Positions 11,193 through 23,885 of a stretch of DNA of 64,000 nucleotides are shown here, one piece after another (the first letter of the stretch is position 1; every line of letters starts with the position of its first letter). The DNA is from Anaeramoeba flamelloides. Its lineage: Eukaryota; Metamonada; Anaeramoebidae. A program made the translations under genes and the position numbers. The stretch covers positions 4,059,001 through 4,123,000 of the forward strand of contig JANTQA010000015.1 of assembly GCA_027625915.1 (NCBI GenBank), written 5' to 3'. A model generated the notes under the pieces. The model saw nothing but the letters and a program-made list of their open reading frames with translations, made no database searches and was not told the DNA's origin.

Positions 11193-14100
11193 ATGAGTTT
11201 TAAAAAGTTCCTCAAAAACAAAACAAAAATAATCTCAACAAATGATTTAGAAAGCAACATCAACAAGTGTACAACGAAAAAAGTCATCGGAATTCCAATT
11301 GACTCTGTGAACTACATTTTATCCCAAACACATTTAGAACCACAACTTCGTGAAGAAATTTTCAAAATCTTAAAAGGCAAGCTGGAAAACAAGAATTATA
11401 TTATTGTCTTGAAATCCTTAATTTTATTACACACCCTCTTGTGCGAAGGAAACAAGGAGTTTTTGAAATTGTTCACACAAAAGATGCACCGTGCCGGCTT
11501 TTTTGGATTGGCAAGATTTAAAGACATGTCTACACCAAAGGCCTTTGAATTCAATGAATTTATTCGGATGTATGCTGCTTATCTTGAAGGCAAATTCGTG
11601 TTGTTTTCACAAGTGAAATTTAGTTGTGATCATGATCTTAAAGATACCTTAAAACACACCAAATTCATAAATGTCAAGTTTAATATCTTGTTCCAACAAA
11701 TACCAATCTTCCAAAAGCAATTAGGCAAAATACATGAGTTTGATGTAAATTTCATCTTCCTTTTTTCTCGTTCTTTTTCCTTCATTTTAACAGATCTTTC
11801 AAATAAAGAAAAAATTTTTTTTATTTTTTATTTTATTTTTTTTTTTTATTTTTATTCTCTTCTTATTACTTGTACAATAGCGAAAAGTTTTAAAAAAAGA
11901 CTACCTTTTAAAACAAGCTTTATTGTTACTCCGTAGAGACGCAACTCGCATTTTCCAAATTACTCACGACTCTTGTCAACAAATCGAAAGTAAGCCTGTT
12001 GTTATTTTTTTTTTTTTTTTCGTTTTCTTTTTCTTTTTTAAAATTACCCCAACCTTTGATCAAATTTTTTCTTTTAATTTGATAAAATGTGAAACTTTAA
12101 TTTGTTTGATTAAATCTGCATTACTTCTCCAAACTAAGAATTTCAAATAAAAAAAAATATACCTCTCAAGAGATTTGTTTTTGGCTTTTTGAAAATAGCC
12201 TAAACCAAACCCAAAATGAAAAAAGAAAGATTTTTTTATTTTATTTTTGAGTTCTTTTTGTTAGAATCGGAACACATCTGATTCATTTTAAAAAAGTGTG
12301 ACACAAAAGTTTTTAGAGCAGCCCTTAATACAGTCTACAAACTTCTCTAGATCCATTTTCAGTATAGTATTAAAAAAATTTTTTTGTCTCACTTTTTTAA
12401 AACGACTTTTCTTTTTTAACAATTTTTATTTTTGCTGTTTATAGTAACTCTTAAAATCTCCTTTCGTGGTTAGTACTCTTATTATAATTCACTTTTTTTT
12501 TTTTTTGCCATTCAAACACTTTTGGTCTTTAATTATTAAATGGGAAAAGTTTTCAAATCAATTTTTTTTTTGTTTTTTCATTTACACAAAAGCTTTTATT
12601 CAAAGAAATCAATTTAACTTCAGTTAGCCCATTTTCATTTCAAAACTCCTTATATAGTGGTATTATAGATCTATTTTTGTTTGTTTTTTAAGTCAAAACG
12701 ATAACTGTTCAACACACACGTATTTATATAGTTCAAGAATATAAAAAAAAAAAATAAAGATGAAAATATTTTGCTCCATTTTAACTGAAAATATGAGTAT
12801 TGTCACTTTTGAAGGGATTTGTTTGAAATTTAAAATAATTAAAATTGTAAAGCAAATAGTATCTCAAAAACCCTTTTAACAAACAATGGATTTATAAAAG
12901 AGTATTAAAATTGATTCATTTTCCAAAATAATACTGATCACTACGAGTTGATTAAGAAAGGAATATTTTTTTTAAAAAAAAAATCAATATAAACTAATAA
13001 TGTTTTAACTATTATCAATTGTAGATCAAATAGCATTGTTACACTTTGGTTTCTGTTGTTTCTGTTGTTTCTGTTGTTTCTGTTGTTTCTGTTGTTTCTG
13101 TTGTTTCTGTTGTTTCTATGATTTCTGGGACTTTTGTGATAACTGTGCATTCTTTTATTAAAAAAATTTTGGAGTATTTTCAATTTTATGGTATTTTCGG
13201 GAATATTTGATAGATTCAAAAAAATCTTGATTTGAGATTTTTATTTTGTATGCCAAACAAAATCTTTAAATGTTCACCAAGAGTATAAAAACAAAAATTA
13301 CTCAATTTTTGAAACATTTTACTGTTTTTACAATTGCTTTTAATTAAACTTTATTCAAATTTAGTGTAGTTCAACATTCGGTTAGTTGATGTTATAATTT
13401 TATAAAATTTTGAAATTTTCACCTTATTTTAAAAAGAAAAAGCCAAAAGAATAATTTAATAAGAAATAGTTTTGAAAAGTTGTTACAGATTTTTTTTTTA
13501 ATTCCCCAGTGCCGCTTTAAGGAAAACTACCAGAAAAAATAAATTACTAATAGATTAATTAAAAAAAAATAAAAGCAATCAAAATAATTTTCATTTTTTA
13601 TTTTAATTCAATAATAATTTTCTGATATTAACTCAAATTGTGGACACAAATCTTTTTTTAATTGAATTTTCATTATCTGGATGCTATAATTTATTACTGC
13701 AGTATAAACAACTACCTGTTGTTAGCGTATAAACCTTTACTCAAATATAACCTATGCTTTTTTTTTTTCTTCTTCTTTCTTTTTTTATTTACAGAGATTT
13801 ATGTGTTCATGTTAGTAATTAGATTTCTACCATTTTTTAGGTTAGATTTTGAAGAGTGTAAATTGTTAGAAAATATTAATTAACTTTGTGTTAATATTTC
13901 AAAATATTCGTAAATTCTGCAACGTTAAATGATACTTGTTTTAAAAAATGACAAAAATGAAAAAAAAACCTTTCTTTCAATTTTTTGAGTAAAAAGATTT
14001 CATTTAATCATTCAATATCCTCATGATTCTTTTTTTAGTCACTATTTGAATAACACTATTTCTTGTTTATATAATGTTATAAACATATTTAAACTTTTCG

Positions 14101-15574
14101 TTTTTGAATTCACATCGTTAAAGATATGGATCATAAGTTAAACTCAACCAATATGTTCAATGTTAAAACACGAATTATTTTTTGGGACTGCACATTCTAT
14201 GGAAAAAATCTAAAAATTTGGATTAAGGAATTAATTCAAATAAACAAAAATAATAAGCAATTAAAGAATAATATTCTTGATATTATTCGAGATAAAGACT
14301 CATTCTTTATTTTATCATTAGTTAATGATAAAGAAATTTATGACTCTTTATTAAAATTTCTAAACAAAAATTTAGAAATTAGGGAAAAGTGCCGTAAAGT
14401 ACTGTAGAGTGTCGTCAAGTGCCTAGGTTTTCCAGAATTCAAAAGAAAAATTGAAAAATCAAAGATTTTACTCAATTCTTTTAAATTTTGGAAAACCTAA
14501 CGGCGGTTTTCTTGAGGTTTTCTTTTTTATCAATTAAATCTATTGATTTTACGAAAGAAACAGAAAACTCAAGAAAACCTAACGGCGGTTTTCCAGAATT
14601 CAAAAGAATAGAGAAAAATCAAAGATTTTACTCAATTCTTTTGAATTTTGTAAAACCTAACGGCGGTTTTTTTTTACTTTTTGTAATAAACTGAAAATTA
14701 AAAAAAACCTAACGGCTGTAAGAGGAAACTAATTTCCTCCCTTCAAAATAAAAAAAACACACGAATTATTTACATTACAATATTAAAAAAAAAAAAAAAA
14801 AACGAGTATGTTATTTCTCTTAATTTTTTCCATAAATATTAAGATCAATTTTTTTTTTAATAAAATTACTTTGTTACAGGTTAGTTGTTTCTACTTAATT
14901 CGAGATATAAATCATTTACGAAAAGTGTATATATAATTATAAAAAAAAAAAAATTATTTTGAGATGCTTTTTATTTTCTTTGTTTTTTAATCTTTGTTTT
15001 TCTTATTATTGAAGAAGTTTTTATAATTTATTCTAATATATATATATTAATTTTTTAAAACGTATTTTTACATAATATCTTTAGAAAAATTTTTTGGACT
15101 TCCAAAAGAGCAACAGGTTTTAGCTTATAAACTCTATCAAAAGTATGCACTTCAAAGTAAAAAAAGTGGTAAATATTTAGATCGTACTATTGATTATAAT
15201 ATTCCAAGAAATCGACAAATTCGAGCCAATTTTAAAAAAAGGCTTTTAGACAATGCAGAAAAAATGAAAATTTTTTTATCAACTGGTAAAAAATTTAAAT
15301 TTAGATTGGAAGGGGACGATGATAATGAAATTAATGAAAATAATGAAATAGAAGAATCTGAGAATAGTGATGAAAAAGAAATTACAAAACAAAAAAGTGA
15401 AGAATTGATAACATTCAACCAAGAACAAACAAACAATAATCAAAATAATGATCCATTTACTTTGAATTTGTTTCCACAAACTAATTCAACAACAACAACA
15501 ACAACTAGGAATAATAATAACAATAATAATAATAGCAATAATAACAATCAGGTAAATTTTAATCAGAACCAATC

Positions 15575-15618
<44 letters not shown>

Positions 15619-15654
15619 GAAATAATAATAATAATAATAACCAAATTAATAATG

Positions 15655-15686
<32 letters not shown>

Positions 15687-16418
15687 CACAACCAAATTAA
15701 TAATGTGAATAATAACAACAATAATCAAACATCATCAATCCAAAATCAAAATACAAAAAATATTAATTCCAATAATTTAACTAATCAACAAACAAAAATT
15801 ATTCCGAATTTCAACCCATTCAATACACAACAAATTCCTAATAATAATACTAATACTAATACTACTACTAATAATAATGTTAATACGAATACAAATTTTA
15901 ATCAAAAAAGCCAACCCAATACCTATAGCAATACAAACCAGCAAATAACAAACCAAAACCAAAAAAAAAAAATAATTTCACAGGATTTATTTAAAAACCA
16001 AGTCAAAAAAATCTTGGTTGATCCTTATAATAAGCCAAAAAAGAATCAAAATATACAATTTCCACAGCAACAGCCACTCCAAAAATTAAGTTTAAAATCA
16101 ACGTATGCTTTTAAACCAGAATATAAAAATATGAATAAGAATAATAATAACCAGAATAACCAATATACTTATAACCAAAATAACAAAAATAATTTTAATA
16201 GCAATAACCCCTTTTTAAACAACAGTAACCAAAATAACCCCTTCATGAATAATAATAATAATAATAATAATAATGGTCAAAATAGTAATAGTAATATCAA
16301 CAACCCATTCCTAAACAATAATCAAAACCAAAACCAAAACCAAAACCAAAATCAATTTTCAAAATCGCAAAACAATTCTAATCCATTTGATGATCTTCTC
16401 AATTTTACTAAATTTTAA
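11193..16418 (+). CDS. AP180/CALM-type clathrin assembly protein (ANTH domain)
   Basis: Three exons, 11193-11744, 11881-11989 and 15085-16418, with junction phases 0 and 1 that join cleanly to give 664 aa. Residues 1-285 form an ANTH domain: NYIIVLKSLILLHTLLCEGN, then the exon 2 stretch LLLLRRDATRIFQITHDSC, then KKFFGLPKEQQVLAYKLYQK in exon 3. AP180 proteins bind PtdIns(4,5)P2 through ANTH and recruit clathrin, AP2 and EH proteins through a disordered tail. Here the tail is very Asn/Gln-rich and carries DPF (NNDPFT), several NPF motifs (FNPFN, NNPFL, NNPFM, SNPFDD) and a terminal LLNF that could act as a clathrin box. Its likely place is endocytic sites at the plasma membrane or contractile-vacuole membranes. 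The start ATG follows a long poly-T tract and begins MSFKKFLKNK. Confidence 0.9.
11745..11880 (+). other. Intron 1 of the AP180 gene
   Basis: 136 bp, with donor GTAAAT and a pyrimidine-rich 3' end finishing ACAATAG. Phase 0. Confidence 0.85.
13049..13118. repeat. 9-bp tandem repeat (GTTTCTGTT)n
   Basis: About 7-8 near-perfect copies inside intron 2 of the AP180 gene. Read on the other strand in one frame it gives an NNR repeat, but no gene is supported there. Confidence 0.9.
14126..14407 (+). CDS. Hypothetical ORF or gene relic inside an intron
   Basis: 93 codons starting MDHKLNSTNMFNVKTRIIFW. The first 85 or so residues look protein-like (FILSLVNDKEIYDSLLKFLN), with mixed hydrophobic and charged residues. 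The last codons run into the R1 repeat (from 14389), so the present 3' end is repeat-derived. I do not recognise a family. It could be a truncated gene fragment, an alternative exon of the host gene, or chance. Confidence 0.25.
   Translation: MDHKLNSTNMFNVKTRIIFWDCTFYGKNLKIWIKELIQINKNNKQLKNNILDIIRDKDSFFILSLVNDKEIYDSLLKFLNKNLEIREKCRKVL
14389..14720. repeat. R1 palindromic repeat, copy e (hairpin part only)
   Basis: It carries the R1 hallmarks: GTGCCGTAAAG, AAGTGCCTAGG, CCAGAATTCAAAAGAA and repeated AACCTAACGGCGG modules in both orientations. Confidence 0.7.
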
Positions 16419-17934
16419 AAAAAAAAAAAAATTCATTGTTTCTCTATTCTACCTTATTATTCATTTATGAGTAAATCTTAATGTTCAAATTTTTATAATT
16501 TAATATCTTTCTAACAATAATTTAGTTTTTACTTTGAAGATTTATATATTTTTTATGTTATTATTATTATTCTTTTTAATTAAAGTTCGAGTGTAGGCTA
16601 AGAAAACAAATTTTTCAATTTTTTTTGTGTTTTTTATTATAAATTTACGAAAAAAATAACAAAAAATTTTGTTTTTATATCCTCATTTGCAATTTAATTA
16701 AATTCAACCAAATTTGTTTTTTTTTGAATAATATTTTAGATAATATTGCTAATAAATTCATAAGGATAGTTTATGATATTTTTTTTTTTTATGTTCTAAT
16801 TATTTTAATTCAATAAATACCTGCCATTAGTTCTCAAAGAAAATGTCGATTTCAAAGAAATTTTGTTTTTAATCAAGTAAAATAAGTTTGTTGTACTTTT
16901 TGTCTTTTTTTCTTATTTTGATTTTTTTTTGATAAATCTACAAAAAGAAAATCAAGTTTTTGAATACAATCTTTTTTCCATTAATGAAATATGAACTTTT
17001 TCAAAAAATTTTATTAAAGAAAAAATCTAGAGAGTTGTTGAGTTCGAAGGTTTTCTATCAAGGATTTAGGTAATAAACTAAAGAGATAAATCTAAATTAT
17101 TTTCCAGTTATAGGTTTCCATTGAAATATATAGATTACTATATTTATAAGATTTGAATGGATATTAGAAGAAAAAAATTAGTTTTGGAAATTTCATAATT
17201 GAAATCATATTTTGACATTTTTTTCAATATTTTTTTTTTGTTATAAATTTTACACCTAATTCATTTGTAAATTTTTTTTATTGCAAGATCTATCATTACC
17301 TTGTAAAAACGTGGTATTCTAATGCTATTGAAACATAAAGAATGGTTTTAGAGAAATCCTATTGATTTCTATATGAAATTTTTATTCTCTTTGGGTAGGG
17401 GTATTTAATATGAAAAATAATCTTACAAAATTGAAAAAATGTTTTGTGATTTTTATGAGTGCCAAATACTAATTAAAAACAAATCATACATATAAAATAC
17501 CTTCGATATCAAAAAACCAACAATGAAAAATGAATACATTTTTTAAAAAACACACCATAGAGCAACAATTGATTCCCAATTTTAAATGGTTTAATTTACT
17601 ATTTTGATAACCACTCTTGTTAGTTTTGAAGTTTAATAACTCTTTCGTGGTACTTTTTGAGATCTCAAAGACGTTTTTTTCCATTTTTTCAAATTCAAAA
17701 ATGAATTATTTTTATCAAAAGAATGTTACAAAATTCCAACTCTGACAAATTTAGAGGAGTGACAACCAACCACAAATAAGATAAAAATTGAATGAAATTT
17801 ATTATTAACTTCTTATAACCATGTGTTTGAATTGAAGAAATTTTTTCAATTCCAAAATATTTGCTTTTACTTTATCATATTAAAGAATAATTTACCATTA
17901 TTAAAAGGGTATGTGTCATAAAAGTGCTTAACTG

Positions 17935-20335
17935 TATCAGAATTTAAAAGAATAGAGAAAAATCTTAGATTTTACTCAATTGTTTTGAATTCTTGAAAAC
18001 CTAACAAAAGTCGATGTAGAGTGCCAGGTTATCTTAAGATTTTCTTTTTTATCTTTCAAGTGTTCTAGGCTTTTTTGAGGTTTTCTATTTTATTTGTGAA
18101 GTGTTCTAGGTTTTTTTTAAGGTTTTCTATTTTATATGGAAAATCTATTAATTTTCGTTAGGTTTTTTTTAATTTTCTATTTATTTGTGAATTTTTCTTG
18201 TTTTTTTTAAGGTTTTCTATTTTTATTTGGAAAATCAAAGATTTTACTCAATTATTTTAAATTGTGGAAAAAATAAAGGCGGTTTTTTTACTTTTTGGAA
18301 TAAACTGAAAATTTATTAAAATTTTCTGTTTATTTCAAAAATTAAAAAAAACCTAGGACACTTCACAAATAAAATAGAAAACTAAAAAAAAAACTAAAGA
18401 AAATATATCTATTTTACAAATAATAGGAAACTTGTAAAAATCTAACAGTGTTTTTTTTACTTTCAGAAATAAACTGTAGATACATAAATTATCTGTTTTG
18501 TTCAAAAATTAAAAAAAAAAAAACGACAGAAGGGACCTTGTTTTTCCAGAATTTAAAAGAATTAAGGGAGTAGCCACGGTAAAGAAAAATTTTTCATTTT
18601 TTTGCAATTCTGAAGAGGATCAGAAAATAACATTTTTACTCTGGTTTTATCTCATTGATTTTTATTATTTAAAGTACTTCATTCATTAGATTTTTTAAAT
18701 TTTTTTTTCAAAGTCTCAAAGAAAATCCCACAATAGAATGTTGAGTTTAATTGCAAAAAATAGTGTTTTAAATGTTGAATAACTTATCTTTTATCCTTAT
18801 CTTAACATTCTATTGTGGCATTTAATTTTTTCCTTTTTTTTATTTTTTTATCATTTTTGAGATTGTTTTAATCCTGACAACAAAAAGCAATTAAGAAATA
18901 TTTTTTTATTAGTGGCATTTAGGATTAAAGGATTTTGTTTAAATAGAACAACAATATTACAATTGAGAGAATCATAAAAGGAAACATAAATGGGACTTAA
19001 ATAGCTAGAAGATTCCAAAAAAAAAGAATGATTAAATCAAATTATTACTTGTTGGGATTTTAAATCGTTGGGTTTAGTGGAATTGGAGAAGTGAATATGA
19101 TTATATGTTATCAAAGTTTCAACCACAAAATATCCATAAGTTTTATTCAAAGAATCTGAAATTATCTACTCCCAGAAAAAAAAAACTAAACCCCATTCCA
19201 AAAATTTGGACACATCTAAAATCAAAAATAGGAAAACAAAAACTCAATTTATTATATTTTTCCAAACGTAATATAAAACCATATTTAAATAACATAGTAT
19301 TAATGGTTTTCAAAGTAATCATTTTCATCCAAATATAAGAAAACAATAGAAAATAAAAAATCAAAACAAGTGTGTCCAAAATAAGGAAACGAGCCGAAAT
19401 GAAAGAGTTTGAACAAAAAATATATTGGTAGATTTGTTAAAATTACACCAACAATGGTTGATCGATCAAAGGTTAAGATACCATCTACCGGTTGTATGTG
19501 GATTTTTCAATTTAAGAAATTCAACTGTAACCATTGTTCAACCATCTATAAGTAATTTTCAGATCTAACGAAACAGATTAAGTAACTGAAAAATTGAAAT
19601 GAAAACAAAAACAAAAAAGAAAAAAAATGAAAATAGTTTGTTGAATTAAAATTAATTTCCAATTGGATGTAAATCATGTAATTGTTATTTTTCCAACTGT
19701 TTAAACTGTGTCCCAATTAATGGAATTAAGTTTATGTTAATAAAAAAATAATTAAAAAACAAAAACTATTTTATCAATATAATCTCAATTTTTTTATTGT
19801 TGAACATTACTAAAATTAAAATATCAAATAATTTTTTTAAAAAAATTTTTAGAGAATCTACGATCACATGCCACTAAAATAAAATGTTCTTATCTCATCT
19901 CTCTCAAATTTTTATCATGTCTTATGGTGTAGCTACTCCCTTAAGTAAAATCAAAAAATTTTCCTCTATTCTTTTGAATCCTGGAAAACCTAATCGAAAA
20001 TCATAAAAAAAAAATTGTATACAATTTAAAAGAACAGAGTGTTTTAAATTTATTAGTTATTCCCTAGTCAAAGAAATGTACCAAAGTTGAATCGAAAGAA
20101 AATACATTATCACATCCATTTAAAAATTTTTACCCCAAGTTAGACCTTTTTTTTCCGAATAGAGATTCTTAAAAATCATAGTACTAATAACAACAATAAA
20201 TACAACACAACCAAGATTTTTCAGAACTGGGATGTTGATTATATTGTAAATAAACCCAATTAACAAGGGTGAAATGATAATTGAAAATGGTAGTTTTATC
20301 TAACTTGAAATCTTTAATTTTATTTTTTCAGAACC
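17935..20335 (+). repeat. R1 palindromic repeat, copy b, interrupted
   Basis: The hairpin section is 17935-18561. It resumes at 19945 (CCTCTATTCTTTTGAATCCT) and is followed by the flank unit to about 20335 (GAACTGGGATGTTGATTATA). The interruption is the TTAA-flanked element, so R1 is the older of the two. Confidence 0.7.
18566..19940. mobile_element. TTAA-flanked DNA element with short inverted repeats
   Basis: It begins GGGAGTAGCCAC and ends GTAGCTACTCCC, about 12-bp inverted repeats with one mismatch, and is flanked on both sides by TTAA (18562-18565 and 19941-19944). TTAA duplication is the signature of piggyBac-type transposition, so a non-autonomous piggyBac-like element is the best guess. 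Length is 1375 bp. Inside there is a 17-bp inverted repeat (ACAATAGAATGTT at about 18730 and 18805) and three GGACACA/TGTGTCC motifs (about 19210, 19370 and 19690). No long coding region was found. Confidence 0.7.
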
Positions 20336-20893
20336 ATAGTCTAACTGTTAAATTCAGTACTTTTTTTTCTTCTTATTCTGATATAACCTCTAGTTAAGTA
20401 TCTAATAGTATATATACAGTAAAATATATTTTGAAAGTAAACTACTTGATATTTGTAGAACGTTAGAAATTATTAATTCAATTTGTGTAAATTTTTTCGT
20501 AATTGTCTCGTTTTTTTAGTAATTTTTTTTTTTATTATAGATTATCTATTTTTTGAGAAATATTTTATATTTGATCTTTCTTTTTTAGAATATCTTTTTA
20601 TGTGGTAGAACTTTTAGAAACCAATATGGTAGTTATTTAGTTATTGTTTAAGGTCGGTTTTGTTGATCTTTTAATGTGTATGTTTTTAATAAAAAGAAGC
20701 ATATGATTATTTTTTAAACATACATTTGACCAAGTCAACTCGGATTATTTTAGCAACAGCAAATAGTTTTCTTTGTTTTTTCTTATTCAAAAAATTGTGG
20801 TCTATTTGGATTTTTTGATTAAAGAGTTTTCCGACTCATCTTGAGTTTAGAAATCTGAATGTTTTTCTTGGAAATTGGTAAGATAGCTACTCT

Positions 20894-21235
20894 GATTAAA
20901 CTAAATTTCATAATATTGCCCCATGCTGCATTTGAATTTTGAATTGCTTTTGTATTGTTTGTAGTTTTTCCCCTGACAATGAAAAGTTTGCAATAAATTA
21001 TTTTTTCTCTTTTTAATTTTTTCCACAGTATTTTGTTAAAATGGAAAATAAAAATGGAAATTTGGAAAGAAGTAACATACGAATTAATGAAAAATTTGGT
21101 TTCAAATTTGAAAAAGAGATTAGATTTAGTTATTCAAATGGAAGGAAAATCGATAGATGGGTTTTATTAATTGTTTAAAATTTCTATTTTTTTTAATGTT
21201 TATTTCAAAATAAATGGCACAATTTTTTACAATTA
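20894..21235 (+). pseudogene. Tc1/mariner-like transposase C-terminal relic, copy 1
   Basis: The reading WKEVTYELMKNLVSNLKKRL followed by DLVIQMEGKSIDGFY resembles the extreme C-terminus of Tc1/mariner transposases (W..i....i..L..SM..RL..VI..G..). It is homologous to the inverted copy at 45486-45830. Only the tail and adjacent non-coding sequence remain, and the catalytic DDE region is not present nearby. Confidence 0.5.
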
Positions 21236-22380
21236 TTTTTTTTTTATTTTTTTTTTATTTTATTACTAGAGGAAAATAAATAATTCTAGAGTATATTATT
21301 GAATATTAAAATTGAAATTTTTTTATTATTATAGTTAATAACTTCAATTATTAAAAATATTTTTCTTTAAAATTTGATTTTTAATCGGCCAATGATTTTG
21401 AAATAGAGTTTATTTTTTTATTTTGATCTCTGTTTCTGTTCATTTATTTGAAGTGAGAGAGTTTATTTGTACTCTTAATTCATTTATATGGTTTTTTTTT
21501 TTTGTTCTTATAAATTATTTAAATCTAGAATCCAAAATTAAAAGTTATTTCAAAATAGTTCAAAAGATCTTCAATTAAGGGAGAACTATTTTTTATAATA
21601 AAATGAAATCTTATCAGTATCATTGAAAATTTTTTTTTTTTGGTAAATTGTGTTTCGATTTATGAAATGGATGAGTTAACCCCCTTTAGACAATTTATTA
21701 ATTTTTGTCTCTTTATTGAAAACCAAAATTCATATGTTTCCAGTATAAAACTAAAAAAAGTAACCCATTATTTTGATTAAAAATTAAGTTGATTCTTGAA
21801 AATGGGAAAACATATTTTTTGTTTTATGTTGTCAAGTATTGATTTTGTAAAAAAAAATATTATATTAGTTATTCTTTTTAATAAATACTATTTCAATTCA
21901 AATCTTATCCAATAGAACTAATTGAAATATCGGCGATTCAATAAATGAAAAATTGATATAAGTTTAACAAATAAATCTCAATTAAATTGAGATCTATTAA
22001 GCAAAAATAATTTTTTTTTTAAGTGTTTTGAAAAAGTTGTTTTCAAATTGTCAAAAAAGGAAAAAAAATGCAAAAAAATTTTTTAAACAAATTGGTTGAC
22101 TTGGTTCACAAGAATCCTTCTTACAATTTAAATCATTGATTGAATAAAAATAATGATTTTGAATTTTATGGATAAAATTACAACATTCCCTTATATTCTA
22201 AAACAAATTTTATTTTAAAAAAATGGAATATTTTTGTTATTCAATCTTAAAACTAAAACAAAATTTCAAAGAAAAATGTTTAAATGAGTTAAAAATTTTA
22301 TGACTCTAACTATCATTATGATAATCAATACTATTATTTTTTAATTGGTTAAATAAATCCATTATTTTGGTTAACCAAAA

Positions 22381-23083
22381 CACTACAAGGAAAATTTTTT
22401 CAAAAAAAAATCTCAAAATTATGTATTTTTGAAATACACTCATATAATAAACATTATTATACATAACAATTTTCAATGAGGTTTACAACTTTAATAGATA
22501 TTAATAGGAATTGAAAAAAAAATGAAATTTTTCAGTAATACTTTTTTCATTTTTAATTGTAAAATTTTTGAATTTTTTAATTGACTTAGTAGAGAGATAA
22601 TTTTCAAGTATTTTTTTTAATAGTCTAAAAGTAAACATATTTTTCAATTTGAAAATAGTACAAAATATTTCAATCAAAAGATATTGCTAAATTAAATTGA
22701 AAATCTGATTTTTTATCTGTTTTTGGAATATTTTTTATCATTTTATTTTTTCCCATGTTTGAGGTTTTTATATACATTCCCTGGCTGTTTTCTGCAATTT
22801 TTCTAAACATATATTCTTTTTTCAATCTTAATGTTCAATCAAAAATTAATTCATTTCAACTTTTTCCAATAAAAAAATACCCTGAAAATAGGTGTTTTTT
22901 TCAAAAGTCGGTATTTTTGAAAAGGGGGGTATTCGGATTTTCATGAGTTTAATAGCTATCCTTTTTTTATTACATAAAATTATGATAACTTTGAAAAAAT
23001 AATTTATAAAAGAAGTATAACTGAAATCCAATCTATAGTTTTGGCTAACTTTACTTTTTGGTATTGAAATTTTCCTTGTAGTG
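22381..23083 (-). mobile_element. CACTA-ended non-autonomous DNA transposon, copy 2
   Basis: 703 bp starting CACTACAAGGAAAATTTTTT and ending AATTTTCCTTGTAGTG, which are perfect terminal inverted repeats over about 16 bp. The CACTA ends are those of the EnSpm/CMC superfamily. The flanks read AAA and AAG, so a 2-3 bp target duplication is possible but not proven. It is the inverted homologue of 8498-9200. Confidence 0.85.
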
Positions 23084-23885
23084 AAGTTTTATCTCAAAAA
23101 AGAAAAAAAATCTTTTTAGTAATATTACTGGTAACAAAGACTTGTTATAGTATAATAATGATCAAACTGGCAATAAACGGGGTAAAAACTTGTTCTAATG
23201 TGAAAAACAAAATGAATTTAATAGTTTTCTTTTCCAGAAAAAATGGAAAAAAAAAAAATTGATATCACTAAACTAATTTTCATTTAGGCTTTATTAGTCG
23301 ATCAGAATTTTTTGACACTTGGGATTTACAAAATTTGGTAAGTAGAAGATATCACCAATAAAATATTTTAAAATCTGCCTTGTTGTGTTAGAAGATTGAT
23401 CCCTTTAAACTTTTTTTCCTATTTACATTTCAAATACTAGATGATAGTCTTTAAGACCAGGTTTTGTTCTCTACCCAGCCTATTGATATACAATATTCCT
23501 ACTCACTATAAAGGAACAAAATAAGTGAAACAAAAAGATTTCTTAGAATTGGAACCAAGATTTTAAAACGGAAAAAACAAGGAAAGCAAAAAATTAAAAA
23601 AAATACAGAGAAAATTTATTTTTGTAGGTTTTTGTTTTTGATTTTAGAACAAATAATTATTGATCATTTGTTGTCTAAAAATCAAGTAAACAAAGTTCTA
23701 TATTTACCCATTGAATTCAATTAATTCAAAATTTAGGATATAGGGGTATTTTATGAATGGTATTACGTAAAAAAAATATTTTTTTTTTTTTTTTTTTTTT
23801 TCACATGAAAAATTAATTTGATGTTCAAAGATAAAAAAAAAAAACTAAATGATGGGAGGTTAATTCGTCGAAAAAAAAAGAATCA

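Larger units (their letters stand above)
11990..15084 (+). other. Intron 2 of the AP180 gene (3095 bp)
   Basis: Donor GTAAGC and acceptor TATCTTTAG, phase 1. The ANTH domain is continuous across the join (CQQIE then KKFFGLPKE). It contains a 9-bp tandem repeat (13049-13118), an unassigned ORF (14126-14407) and a partial R1 repeat (14389-14720). Confidence 0.85.
16419..23885. other. Intergenic repeat nest, 7.5 kb
   Basis: No supported host gene. It holds R1 copy b split by a TTAA-flanked element (17935-20335), a transposase-tail relic (20894-21235) and CACTA copy 2 (22381-23083). The stretches 16419-17930, 20340-20890, 21240-22380 and 23084-23885 are AT-rich with nothing recognisable. Confidence 0.7.

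Noticed and set aside
13049-13118. CRISPR-like array
   Set aside because: The repeats are 9 bp with no spacers: a minisatellite in a eukaryotic intron.
15486-15728. Ile-rich membrane-like antisense ORF
   Set aside because: It is the complement of the poly-Asn codons of the AP180 tail.
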